Assembly: GCA_910578655.1 (NCBI GenBank)
Contig: CAJTQE010000040.1
Location: 1-15,976, forward strand
DNA: 15,976 nucleotides
Reading direction: 5' to 3'
Source of the DNA: an uncultured Christensenella sp.
Lineage (GTDB): Bacteria; Bacillota; Clostridia; Christensenellales; Borkfalkiaceae
Shown piece after piece: positions 5,616 through 13,583 of the stretch. The notes under the pieces are model-generated. The model was not told where the DNA came from. It saw only the letters and a list, made by a program, of their open reading frames with translations, and did not search any database. Position 1 is the first letter of the stretch. The number at the start of each line of letters is the position of its first letter. Both the position numbers and the translations under genes were made by a program.

Positions 5616-7784
5616 ATGTTCGCTAAGGTAATAGTGGATATTGCCCACAGTCAGGTTGACAAGGTATTTGAATATTCCTGCCCCGACGGCTTAGCGGTCG
5701 GCAGCAGGGTCAAAGTGCCGTTCGGCGGCAGAAAAATAGACGGCTTCGTCATAGACGTAAGTCCCCTTTCGTCTTACCCTGCGGACAAGGTGAAATCCAT
5801 TGCCGAAGTATTCGACGAACCGCCTGCGCTCCTTCCCGAATGTCTTGCCTTAACGGAAAAAATCTCCCGAAGATACCGCGTGCCGAAAGCTGCGTCGCTA
5901 AGGCTGTTTATGCCGTCGGAAATGCGACTTGGCAAAGTCAGGGTATCGGTCAGGCGGTTTGCAAAATTTAAAAGCGAAGTGCCCCTTTCGGCGTCGGCGA
6001 AAAAGCAGGCGCAGGCTCTTGAATTTATCAAAAACGAGGGCGAGGCGGACTTTGCTAAGTTTGCCGGCAAGTTCGGCAGGGGCGCGGTTGACGCACTGAA
6101 AGAAAAGGGCGCTATAGAGGTTGAAGAGCGCAAGGTTGCAAGAAGCCCCTTTTCGGACATCGCCCCGACTTACGAAAAAAAGGTGCTTACAAAAGCCCAG
6201 ACAGACGCGATTGAAAGTATCGAAAAATCGGATAAGACCGTAAATTTGATTCACGGCGTTACGGGCAGCGGCAAAACTGAAATATATTTAAGCGTAATTG
6301 CGCGGCAGATAGAACGCGGTAAAACGGCGATTTTCCTCGTTCCCGAAATATCGCTAACGCCCCAAATGCTGTCGCAGCTCCGCGCCCGTTTCGGCGGTGC
6401 GGCGGCTATAATGCACAGCGGACTTTCGGCCGGAGAACGGTTTGACGAGTGGTGGCGTCTGCGCTCCGGCGAGGCTAAAATAGCTATCGGCGCGCGCAGC
6501 GCGATATTCGCTCCGCTTGAAAATATCGGCGCTATTATCATCGACGAGGAACACGATACTTCGTATTCAAGCGAATCCGCTCCGAGATATTCAACGGTAG
6601 ACGTTGCAAAATTGCGCGCGCAATATAACGGGGCAAAACTGATTTTGGGCAGCGCAACGCCATCGGTTGAAACCTACGTAAAAGCAAAAAGCGGTCAGTA
6701 TAATTTAATTACTTTAAAGGACAGAATAAACGGAAAACCCCTTCCGGAAATACTCATCGCGGATATGACTAAGGAAGTCAGAAGGGGCAACAATACTCCC
6801 TTTTCAGCCGCATTGAGGGAAGAGCTTGACAGGACTTTGAAGTGTGGAAAGCAGGCGATACTGTTTCTGAACCGGCGCGGATATTCCCGTACTGTTATGT
6901 GCCGCGACTGCGGCTACGTTGCAAAGTGCGAGCACTGTGACGTAACGCTTACCTATCACAGCGAAGAAAACTGTTTAAAGTGCCATTATTGCGGAGCCAG
7001 ATACAGAATGATTTCCGCCTGCCCCGACTGCGGAGGAACTCACGTTTTATACGGCGGCATAGGCACGCAGAAAGTGGTGGCGGAGCTAAACAGGCTTTTC
7101 CCCTCTGCACGCGTTTTAAGAATGGATAACGACACCGTTTCGGGCAAGGACGGACAGTATAAAATTTTAAAGCAATTTTCGCAAAAGGACGCGGATATCT
7201 TGGTGGGAACCCAGATGATAGCAAAGGGACACGACTTCCCTGCCGTAACTCTCGTCGGAATTCTCGACGCGGATATGAGCCTATATTTTTCAGATTCCCG
7301 AAGCGGAGAACGGACCTTTCAGTTGATAACTCAGGTATCGGGAAGAAGCGGACGTGCGGGCGAAACGGGCAAAGTCGTATTGCAGACCTGTTCGCCGGAT
7401 AATTACATTTTGCGCTATGCGGTAGGCTACGATTATAACGGCTTTTTCGAGAATGAAATAGCGCTTAGAAAAGCAACTTTGTTTCCGCCCTATTCTCTCA
7501 TTTGCAGGGTGATGGTAACTTGCGGAAATAACGACAAAGCTTTGCAAACTTTAAAGGAAGTTTATTTTGCTATCGATAAACTGCGTGAAAGCCGTCCCGA
7601 AGAATTTTTGTTTTTAAATAAAATGCACTCGCCTGTGAAAAGGATTCAGGGCAAGCACCGCTATCAGGTTTTAATGCGGCTTGCAAGCAAGGCGTTAATA
7701 GAGGAAATATACGGAATTGCGGTGCAGGCAACCTCTGCGGACTGTCCGGTCTACGTAGAGGAAAATCCGGCAAATTTGAGTTAA
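5616..7784 (+). CDS. priA: Primosomal replication restart helicase PriA
   Basis: 722-residue 3'-to-5' DNA helicase that recognises stalled forks and reloads the replisome. The N-terminal fork-binding domain starts MFAKVIVDIAHSQVDKVFEY. The helicase core has Walker A GVTGSGKT (214-221), Walker B DEEH (310-313), GSATPS (345-350), and late motifs GTQMIAKGHDFP (531-542) and QVSGRSGRAG (573-582). The zinc-binding insert has paired cysteines C429/C432, C438/C441, C456/C459 and C469/C472. Length fits the family. SD AGGAG lies eight bases before the ATG. It is followed by def after 12 bases. Confidence 0.97.
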   Translation: MFAKVIVDIAHSQVDKVFEYSCPDGLAVGSRVKVPFGGRKIDGFVIDVSPLSSYPADKVKSIAEVFDEPPALLPECLALTEKISRRYRVPKAASLRLFMPSEMRLGKVRVSVRRFAKFKSEVPLSASAKKQAQALEFIKNEGEADFAKFAGKFGRGAVDALKEKGAIEVEERKVARSPFSDIAPTYEKKVLTKAQTDAIESIEKSDKTVNLIHGVTGSGKTEIYLSVIARQIERGKTAIFLVPEISLTPQMLSQLRARFGGAAAIMHSGLSAGERFDEWWRLRSGEAKIAIGARSAIFAPLENIGAIIIDEEHDTSYSSESAPRYSTVDVAKLRAQYNGAKLILGSATPSVETYVKAKSGQYNLITLKDRINGKPLPEILIADMTKEVRRGNNTPFSAALREELDRTLKCGKQAILFLNRRGYSRTVMCRDCGYVAKCEHCDVTLTYHSEENCLKCHYCGARYRMISACPDCGGTHVLYGGIGTQKVVAELNRLFPSARVLRMDNDTVSGKDGQYKILKQFSQKDADILVGTQMIAKGHDFPAVTLVGILDADMSLYFSDSRSGERTFQLITQVSGRSGRAGETGKVVLQTCSPDNYILRYAVGYDYNGFFENEIALRKATLFPPYSLICRVMVTCGNNDKALQTLKEVYFAIDKLRESRPEEFLFLNKMHSPVKRIQGKHRYQVLMRLASKALIEEIYGIAVQATSADCPVYVEENPANLS

Positions 7785-7796
7785 AGGAGTAAGACT

Positions 7797-8258
7797 ATGG
7801 CAAGAAGGTTTGTAGTACAGACCGGTGAATCGGTGTTAAGAGAGAAATGCAGCGAAGTAAAAAGTTTCAATAAAGAGCTTTTTGCTTTGCTTGACGATAT
7901 GAAGGAAACCGTCCGCGCGGAAAACGGCGCAGGGCTTGCCGCTCCGCAGATAGGCGTCAGTCTGCGCGCCGTGGTTATAGACGTCGACGAGGGATATTTC
8001 GAACTTATCAACCCCGTTATAGTTTCGGCAAAGGGAGAGCAGTCGGGTGCGGAGGCCTGTCTTTCGGTCAAGGGTAAACAGGGAACCGTGACGCGCCCCT
8101 ATAAAGTTAAGGCCGAATACCGCGACAGGTTCGGCAAAAAACACAAGTTGACAGCGGAAGGTTTTTTTGCACGGGCCGTCTGTCACGAGCTTGACCATCT
8201 GGACGGAATACTTTACACGGACAAGGCAAGCGAAGTTTACGACGTCAGTGAGGATTGA
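7797..8258 (+). CDS. def: Peptide deformylase
   Basis: 153-residue metalloenzyme that removes the formyl group from N-formyl-methionine of new proteins. The three family motifs are present: GAGLAAPQ (44-51), EACLS (86-90, metal ligand C88) and HELDH (130-134, two His ligands and the catalytic Glu). The second motif is EGCLS in most homologues; Ala replaces Gly here, and all catalytic groups remain, so activity is expected. A strong SD (AAGGAG) lies eight bases upstream of the ATG. The neighbour fmt carries out the opposite step, formylation of initiator tRNA, and this def-fmt pairing is classic. Confidence 0.96.
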   Translation: MARRFVVQTGESVLREKCSEVKSFNKELFALLDDMKETVRAENGAGLAAPQIGVSLRAVVIDVDEGYFELINPVIVSAKGEQSGAEACLSVKGKQGTVTRPYKVKAEYRDRFGKKHKLTAEGFFARAVCHELDHLDGILYTDKASEVYDVSED

Positions 8259-8260
8259 TT

Positions 8261-9172
8261 ATGAAAATAGTTTTCGCGGGTTCGCCCGAATACGCCGTTC
8301 CGTCGCTCAAAGCGCTGCAAGAAAAGTACGGCGTGTCGGCGGTTATAACCCAACCCGATAAACCCGTCGGCAGGAAAAAGACTCTTACGCCCACGCCCGT
8401 AAAGGTGGAGGCGCAAAAGCTTAACCTGCCCGTTTACGATTTTACCAAAATAAGAAACAGCGTTCAGGACGTCAAAGCTTTGGGCGCGGAAATACTTATA
8501 ACCTGCGCCTACGGTCAGCTTTTAACGCAGGACGTTCTGGACTGCTTCCCTTCGGGGGTGTGGAATTTGCACGCCTCACTGCTCCCCAAATTTCGCGGCG
8601 CGTCGCCCATTCAGGCCGCAATACTCGCAGGTGAAACCCATACGGGCGTTACGGTAATGCGTACTGAGCTGTCGCTTGATACGGGCGATATACTTCTTAT
8701 CAAACGCTGTGCGATAGAGGACAAAAACTGCGCCGAGCTCAGCGAAGCGCTGTCGCGGCTTTCTGCGGAGGCGGCGGTGGAAGCGGTTGGACTTATAGAG
8801 CGCGGCAACCCTCAGCTTCTCGTTCAGGACGAGGCGCAGGCAACCCTCTGCAAAAAGATAAGTAAAGAGGACTGCAAGATAGACTTTACCCGTTCGGCTA
8901 AGGATATATGCCGTTTAATACGCGCAATGAACCCTCAGCCGTACGCATATTGCTATCAGAACGGTACGGTTTTGAATATTCTCCGCGCAAGGGAAAGCGA
9001 AGCAAGCGGCGAGGACGGGCGGATTTTATCCGCCGATAAAAAAGGTATTACCGTCGGTTGCGGCGTCGGTTCGATAGTAATCGAACAGTTGCTTCCGTCG
9101 GGCGGAAAGCCTATGCGCGCCGCCGATTACGTCAACGGCAGAAAGATAAAGGCAGGGGATAAACTTGACTAA
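8261..9172 (+). CDS. fmt: Methionyl-tRNA formyltransferase
   Basis: 303-residue cytoplasmic enzyme that formylates initiator Met-tRNA using 10-formyl-tetrahydrofolate. It has MKIVFAGSPEYAVPSL at the N-terminus, the catalytic region WNLHASLLPKFRGASPI with the conserved Asn and His, then THTGVTVM and LDTGDIL, and a C-terminal OB-like domain. The ATG at 8261 is preferred over TTG at 8255: it gives the canonical MKIVFxG start and is well placed for GAGG about eight bases upstream. It begins two bases after def ends and overlaps the start of rsmB by eight bases. Confidence 0.96.
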   Translation: MKIVFAGSPEYAVPSLKALQEKYGVSAVITQPDKPVGRKKTLTPTPVKVEAQKLNLPVYDFTKIRNSVQDVKALGAEILITCAYGQLLTQDVLDCFPSGVWNLHASLLPKFRGASPIQAAILAGETHTGVTVMRTELSLDTGDILLIKRCAIEDKNCAELSEALSRLSAEAAVEAVGLIERGNPQLLVQDEAQATLCKKISKEDCKIDFTRSAKDICRLIRAMNPQPYAYCYQNGTVLNILRARESEASGEDGRILSADKKGITVGCGVGSIVIEQLLPSGGKPMRAADYVNGRKIKAGDKLD

Positions 9173-10379
9173 CCCTCTCGCCGACGCGTACCTGATACTT
9201 ACCAGGGTTTACAGGGACGGAAAGTATTTAAAGCAGGCAATTTCCGAAACGCCCGTAGAGCCTTTAAACAGGGCGCGCACGGTCAAAATATGTTACGGCG
9301 TGCTTGAAAAAGATATTTACCTCAACTATATAATAGGGGCAAATGCGGCAAAACCGCCAAAAACGCCCGTCAAAATTATTCTTAAAATCGCGCTGTATAT
9401 GCTTGAATTTATGGACAAGCACGACTATATGGTTGTTGACAGTGCGGTAGAGTTAACCAAGAAAGCCGGCAAGGCCGGTGCGGCAGGGTTTGTCAACGCG
9501 TTCCTGCGTGCCTATAAAATTCCGCCCCTGCCCGAAAGAGCTGACGAACGTCTTTCGGTTGAACTGAGTTCGCCGCTTTGGCTCGTAAAAAAAGTTAAGC
9601 GCAGTTACAAGGGCGAAACGGCGGAAATACTTTCAAAGGACAGCGAGGGCGTGTGCGTCAGGTTCGCGTCGGGCGCGGAAGAATATCTCGATAAACCGCA
9701 TATAGAAACTCCTTTCGACGGGGTTTATATATTCAAAAATTTCGTCCGCGACGACGGGTTTGACAAGGGCGGATATACGTTTCAGTCGGTCGGCTCGGTT
9801 GCTATCTGTTCGGCTATATCCCCGTGCGGAAGCCTGCTTGACGCGTGCGCCGCGCCGGGCGGAAAGTCTGTTTTACTGAGCGGAAAATGCAAAAGCGTAA
9901 CCTCCTGCGAACTGCACGCGCATCGCGTAGAGCTTATAAATTCTTATGCTCATAGAATGGGTGTAAAGGTCAAAGCGGTACAGGCGGACTCTTCCGTATT
10001 CAACCCCGAATATGAAAACGCGTTCGACGCGGTGCTTTGCGACGTGCCGTGTTCGGGTACGGGCGTCATAAACGAAAATCCGGATATAAAACTTTTCAGG
10101 CGCGAAGAGGACATAAAAAGCCTTAACGAAATTCAGCTGAAAATTTTATCGAACTGCGCGCGTTACGTCAAACAGGGCGGCGCACTGTACTATTCTACCT
10201 GCTCTGTTCTGCCCGAAGAAAACGACAGCGTCGTCTACGAATTTTTGCAGACAGGCGGATTCAGGCTTGAAAGTATAGACAGTCCGCTGTCCCACCGCAA
10301 AACAAAATTCGGTTTGCAGTTTCTGCCCCATATATCTTTGGGCGCCGGCTTTTTTGTAACGAAGTTAATTAAGCAATGA
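9165..10379 (+). CDS. rsmB: 16S rRNA (cytosine-967-C5)-methyltransferase RsmB
   Basis: 404-residue rRNA m5C methyltransferase. A NusB-like RNA-binding domain (about 1-130) is followed by the Rossmann methyltransferase domain, with SAM motif DACAAPGGKS (226-235), the DVPCSGTG motif (293-300, C296) and STCSVLPEEN with the second key cysteine C346. All catalytic residues are present. The start is TTG at 9165, inside the end of fmt, with AGGGGA about seven bases before it; no better ATG exists nearby. The stop overlaps the rlmN start as ATGA. Length is somewhat below the usual 430-450. Confidence 0.94.
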   Translation: MTNPLADAYLILTRVYRDGKYLKQAISETPVEPLNRARTVKICYGVLEKDIYLNYIIGANAAKPPKTPVKIILKIALYMLEFMDKHDYMVVDSAVELTKKAGKAGAAGFVNAFLRAYKIPPLPERADERLSVELSSPLWLVKKVKRSYKGETAEILSKDSEGVCVRFASGAEEYLDKPHIETPFDGVYIFKNFVRDDGFDKGGYTFQSVGSVAICSAISPCGSLLDACAAPGGKSVLLSGKCKSVTSCELHAHRVELINSYAHRMGVKVKAVQADSSVFNPEYENAFDAVLCDVPCSGTGVINENPDIKLFRREEDIKSLNEIQLKILSNCARYVKQGGALYYSTCSVLPEENDSVVYEFLQTGGFRLESIDSPLSHRKTKFGLQFLPHISLGAGFFVTKLIKQ

Positions 10380-11410
10380 AAATTTTACAGGATTTAAGTT
10401 ATTCGGAACTTGAAAATTTAATAGAGCAACTCGGCGAAAAGAAGTTCCGCGCCCAACAACTGAATACGGGACTTATGCAGGGCAAAAGCATTTCGCAAAT
10501 AAATGTCCCTGTAACTTTAAAAGCCAAACTTTTGGAAAGCTACGCCGATGAACCCGTCAAAATTATCAGGACGCTGACCTCTTCCGACGGCACCGAAAAA
10601 TACCTTTTTTCGCTTTGGGACGGAAACGTAATAGAGGGCGTTCTGATGAAATACGAATACGGTTATTCGCAGTGCGTATCAACTCAGGTCGGCTGCCGTA
10701 TGGGTTGTAAGTTCTGCGCAAGCACTCTCGGCGGACTTGTGCGCAACCTCTCCCCGGGTGAAATACTGTCGCAAATTCTGACGGTAAACGCTAAGGTGAA
10801 AGAGAGCGGCGGCGCGGTTAAAAAGGTCGTGCTAATGGGCAGCGGAGAGCCGCTTGACAATTACGACAATGTAATTAAATTTCTGCGCAACCTCGCCGCG
10901 CCTACGGGTATCAATATTTCGCCGCGCAACGTGTCGCTTTCAACTTGCGGAATAGTCCCCAAAATCTATTCTCTTGCCGACGAGGGGTTGGACGTTAACC
11001 TGACCGTATCACTGCATCAAACTACCGACGAGGGGCGCGCGCGTACAATGCCGATTGCAAAAAAGTACTCTATTTCCGAAATTTTGGAGGCGTGCAACTG
11101 TTACTTTAAAAAGACGGGCAGACGGTACATTTTCGAGTATACTCTAATCGACGGCGAAAACTGCGACAGGGAGCACGCCGAACAGCTTATCGCGCTGTTA
11201 AAGGGCAGGTGCTGTCACGTCAATTTAATAAGGCTTAACGAAGTAAAGGAAAGAAAGCTGCTTTCCGCCACCGACAAACAGGCGTACCGCTTTTTGGGTT
11301 GGCTTGAGAAGGGCGGACTTTCCGCTACGGTGCGCAGGCGTATGGGCGCGGATATAGGCGGAGCCTGCGGTCAACTGCGCGCAAGCTTTTTGGAGGGCGA
11401 ACAATGTTAA
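10376..11410 (+). CDS. rlmN: Dual-specificity 23S rRNA/tRNA adenine-C2 methyltransferase RlmN
   Basis: 344-residue radical SAM methyltransferase acting on A2503 of 23S rRNA and A37 of some tRNAs. The radical SAM cluster motif is CRMGCKFC (C107, C111, C114), preceded by the conserved C100 region QCVSTQVG. The GGE-like motif reads MGSGEPL (154-160), where most relatives have MGMGEPL. The C-terminal methyl-carrying cysteine is C331 in GGACGQL, matching the conserved ACGQL. All catalytic cysteines are intact. The start ATG overlaps the rsmB stop by four bases. The next gene begins inside its last codons. Confidence 0.96.
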   Translation: MKILQDLSYSELENLIEQLGEKKFRAQQLNTGLMQGKSISQINVPVTLKAKLLESYADEPVKIIRTLTSSDGTEKYLFSLWDGNVIEGVLMKYEYGYSQCVSTQVGCRMGCKFCASTLGGLVRNLSPGEILSQILTVNAKVKESGGAVKKVVLMGSGEPLDNYDNVIKFLRNLAAPTGINISPRNVSLSTCGIVPKIYSLADEGLDVNLTVSLHQTTDEGRARTMPIAKKYSISEILEACNCYFKKTGRRYIFEYTLIDGENCDREHAEQLIALLKGRCCHVNLIRLNEVKERKLLSATDKQAYRFLGWLEKGGLSATVRRRMGADIGGACGQLRASFLEGEQC

Positions 11411-11835
11411 TAGCAATTATAGGCGAAAGCTGTACGGGCAAGTCGACGCTTGCCGACCGGCTTAAAGATGATTTAAACGCGCAGGTATATACCGGCAAGG
11501 ACTATCTGCGGCTTGCCAAAAATCAGGCGGAGGCGGAAGCGGTTTTTAAAAATTTGCTCGAAAATTCGGTAAACGGTGAAAACGTCATTTACGTAATAAA
11601 CGAAAGCGAGCATTTGCGGCTGCTGCCCGAGGACTGCTTTAAGGTGCTTGCCACTGCCGAGCTTGACGTCATAAAGGAAAGGTTTGCCGCGCGCATGCGC
11701 GGAATTCTGCCGCCGCCCGTTGCGGCTATGCTTGAAAAGGGTCACGGCAGGTTTGACAATATAGAATGTGATTTCCGCTACGGCGGAGATTACGAAGCTT
11801 TGATAAAGGCAATAGGGGTGAAGTATGGCAATTAA
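11404..11835 (+). CDS. Small P-loop nucleotide/substrate kinase-like protein, function unknown
   Basis: 143-residue protein with a clear Walker A, GESCTGKST (7-15), close to the N-terminus, in the style of adenylate, cytidylate or shikimate kinases. A hydrophobic strand NVIYVINES (60-68) may be Walker B, and an Arg-rich stretch RFAARMRG (93-100) resembles a LID region. It is shorter than typical nucleoside monophosphate kinases (about 180-220). The start overlaps the rlmN end by seven bases with a strong SD (GGAGGGC), and its own end overlaps rpe by 11 bases, so it is firmly part of the operon. Its place is where prpC, prkC and rsgA stand in many Firmicutes. Substrate unknown. Confidence 0.75.
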   Translation: MLIAIIGESCTGKSTLADRLKDDLNAQVYTGKDYLRLAKNQAEAEAVFKNLLENSVNGENVIYVINESEHLRLLPEDCFKVLATAELDVIKERFAARMRGILPPPVAAMLEKGHGRFDNIECDFRYGGDYEALIKAIGVKYGN

Positions 11836-12478
11836 AATAGCGCCGTCGATACTTTCGGCGGATTTTTCCGAAATGGGCGCGGCTGTAAAGAAGTTGGAAA
11901 AAAGCGGCGCGGATATGATACACTGCGACGTTATGGACGGCAGCTTCGTTCAGCCCATAACTTTCGGCGCACAAATGGTGAAAAGCATACGCCCGTTTAC
12001 CGGGCTTCCTTTGGACGTGCATCTTATGATAGAGCATCCCCAAACCCAAATAAAGTTTTTTGCCGACGCGGGCGCGGATATAATAACCGTGCATTACGGC
12101 GCGTGCAAAAAAATATCCGAAAGCTATTTGAAAGATACGCTTCAACTTATAAAATCGTACGGGGTAAAGTGCGGAGCCGTGGTCAATCCCGACGTTCCCG
12201 TAGAGGAAATTTTCCCTGTCTTTCCGCTGTGCGATATGGTGCTGCTGATGTCGGTATTTCCCGGCTACGGCGGACAGAAGTATATTCCCTCCGTCACCGA
12301 AAAAATCAAAAAAGCGCGCGCCTTTGACCGTAATATCGATATTGAAATCGACGGCGGCGTAACCGAACAAAACTGTGCGGAGATTATTGCCGCAGGCGCA
12401 AACGTTCTGGTTGCAGGCAGTACGGTTTTCAATTCCACAGATATGGCGTTAACAATTAAACGGCTTCGCGGCATATAA
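11825..12478 (+). CDS. rpe: Ribulose-phosphate 3-epimerase
   Basis: 217-residue TIM-barrel enzyme that converts ribulose-5-phosphate and xylulose-5-phosphate in the pentose phosphate pathway. Motifs in order: APSILSADF (6-14), IHCDVMDGSFVQPITFG with H33 and D35, DVHLM with H66, LMSVFPGYGGQKY (phosphate-binding region, 141-153) and DIEIDGGV with D176. The two acid catalysts D35 and D176 and the metal-binding histidines are present. The conserved VP(N) after DGxF is VQP and NPxT is NPDV, minor changes. The SD GGGGTGA lies inside the preceding kinase gene. Its position before rpmB is the usual Firmicutes order, but rsgA upstream and thiN downstream are missing. Confidence 0.95.
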   Translation: MAIKIAPSILSADFSEMGAAVKKLEKSGADMIHCDVMDGSFVQPITFGAQMVKSIRPFTGLPLDVHLMIEHPQTQIKFFADAGADIITVHYGACKKISESYLKDTLQLIKSYGVKCGAVVNPDVPVEEIFPVFPLCDMVLLMSVFPGYGGQKYIPSVTEKIKKARAFDRNIDIEIDGGVTEQNCAEIIAAGANVLVAGSTVFNSTDMALTIKRLRGI

Positions 12479-12485
12479 TGGCACT

Positions 12486-12566
12486 ATGAAAAACTGTGTA
12501 ATTATTTGCGTTAAACCGCCTAAGCCGGTCAGGGTAGTGCTTAGCAAATTTTACAGAAGAAAATGA
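12486..12566 (+). CDS. spoVM: SpoVM-like 26-residue peptide (candidate stage V sporulation protein M)
   Basis: This 26-codon ORF starts seven bases after rpe and overlaps the dipeptidase start as ATGA. Its length equals that of B. subtilis SpoVM (26 residues), the amphipathic peptide that marks the forespore membrane and anchors SpoIVA for coat assembly. Its central VKPPK (9-13) parallels IKLPK of SpoVM, including the proline needed for function there. The following VRVVLSKFYRRK (15-26) could form an amphipathic basic helix, with V15, V18, L19 and F22 on one face. In B. subtilis spoVM also lies between rpe-thiN and rpmB. There is no clear SD, so translation may be coupled to rpe. The call combines weak sequence likeness with strong position. 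Confidence 0.55.
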   Translation: MKNCVIICVKPPKPVRVVLSKFYRRK

Positions 12567-13498
12567 AATATACAGACTTACATTGCGACAGCGTTACAAC
12601 CTGTTTGGACGGGGGATATAGCCTTGCCAAAGGTTCAACGCACGTCAATTGCGAAAAGCTTAACAAAAGCGGTTGCGCCGCACAGTGTTTTGCGATATTC
12701 ACCGACGGCGAAGGTGCAAATGAAAATTTCAAGCGATATACGGACTACTTTTCGGCAAGCGTTAAGGCACTGAACCTGACGCTTGTCGATTGTTATGCCC
12801 GACTTATATCTTGCGCCCGAAGCGGAAAAACGGGCGCAATTCTCACCGTCGAAAATTTGGGTTTTACGGGCGGCGATCCTAAAAAAATATGCGCGCTCAA
12901 AGATATGGGCGCGGTAATGGCTTCGCTTGTGTGGAACAACGAGAATTGTTTTGCCTATCCCAACCTTATAATGCGCGGAGGCGTTCCTGACTTTTCCGCT
13001 TCGGAAAACCGCGGACTTAAACCTGCCGGAAGGGCGGCTGTTGAGCTGTTGGACAACCTGAAAATCATAGTAGACGTTTCGCATCTTTCGGACGGCGGCA
13101 CGGACGAGATATTGAAGAACAGAAAGATTCCCACCGTTGCAAGTCATTCCAATGCGCGTGCCGTTTGCAACGTGCCGCGCAACCTGACCGATGCGCAAAT
13201 TAAGGCGATAGCGGACTGCGGAGGAGTAATCGGCGTAAATTTCTGCAAGGATTTTTTGGGCGGCGGCCACCCGTTCGGGTGCGTGAAAGACCACTTGAAA
13301 CATATGATAAAAACCGGCGGCGAGGATGTGATAGCGTTCGGCAGCGACTTCGACGGAATACCTACCGTCAAGGGGCTTGAAGGCTGTGAAAAAATGCCCT
13401 CGCTTATCGCATACCTTTCCGATGAGTTCGGTGACAGAATAACCCGAAAACTCTGCTTTGAAAACTTCGCCCGAGTCGTCAAAGAAATCAGGGGGTAA
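12563..13498 (+). CDS. Membrane dipeptidase-type peptidase (family M19)
   Basis: 311-residue zinc dipeptidase of family M19 (renal dipeptidase type). Metal and catalytic residues are visible: HCD (H7, D9), E97 in TVENLGF, H174 in DVSHLSD, H195 in ASHSNARAVCNVPRN, and D262 in GSDFDGI. GGVIGVNF (220-227) is also typical. There is no signal peptide or membrane segment, so it is cytoplasmic, as in most bacterial members. It overlaps the SpoVM-like ORF by four bases and has only a weak purine-rich SD (AGAAGA), so coupling is likely. In related genomes thiN usually sits here. Substrate is probably a dipeptide, including ones with D-residues; not provable from sequence. Confidence 0.92.
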   Translation: MKYTDLHCDSVTTCLDGGYSLAKGSTHVNCEKLNKSGCAAQCFAIFTDGEGANENFKRYTDYFSASVKALNLTLVDCYARLISCARSGKTGAILTVENLGFTGGDPKKICALKDMGAVMASLVWNNENCFAYPNLIMRGGVPDFSASENRGLKPAGRAAVELLDNLKIIVDVSHLSDGGTDEILKNRKIPTVASHSNARAVCNVPRNLTDAQIKAIADCGGVIGVNFCKDFLGGGHPFGCVKDHLKHMIKTGGEDVIAFGSDFDGIPTVKGLEGCEKMPSLIAYLSDEFGDRITRKLCFENFARVVKEIRG

Positions 13499-13543
13499 TT
13501 ATGTTTTTCCGGCTGTCCGCGCGTCGGCGGCATCCGGTGAATT

Positions 13544-13574
13544 AAAACGCCCGAACTACGGTTCGGGCGTTTTT
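13544..13574. terminator. Strong bidirectional terminator between dipeptidase and rpmB
   Basis: AAAACGCCCGAAC (13544-13556) and GTTCGGGCGTTTT (13561-13573) form a perfect 13-bp stem with a TACG tetraloop, with T-runs on both strands. It ends the plus-strand cluster after the dipeptidase gene. Read the other way it is the more distal of the two hairpins after rpmB. Confidence 0.93.
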
Positions 13575-13583
13575 AAGTACAGA

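Noticed and set aside
8255..8260. TTG start for fmt
   Set aside because: The ATG six bases later gives the canonical MKIVFxG start and fits the SD better.
11726..12370. Long minus-strand ORF of 214 codons opposite rpe
   Set aside because: It is antisense to a clear epimerase, has no SD or recognisable motif, and arises from codon bias on the coding strand.
12478..12489. Tiny ORF starting ATG at 12478 in the rpe stop (MAL)
   Set aside because: Three codons only; at most it may help re-initiation at the SpoVM-like ORF.
12635..13303. Minus-strand ORF of 222 codons opposite the dipeptidase
   Set aside because: Shadow of the M19 dipeptidase coding frame; no domain or initiation signal.
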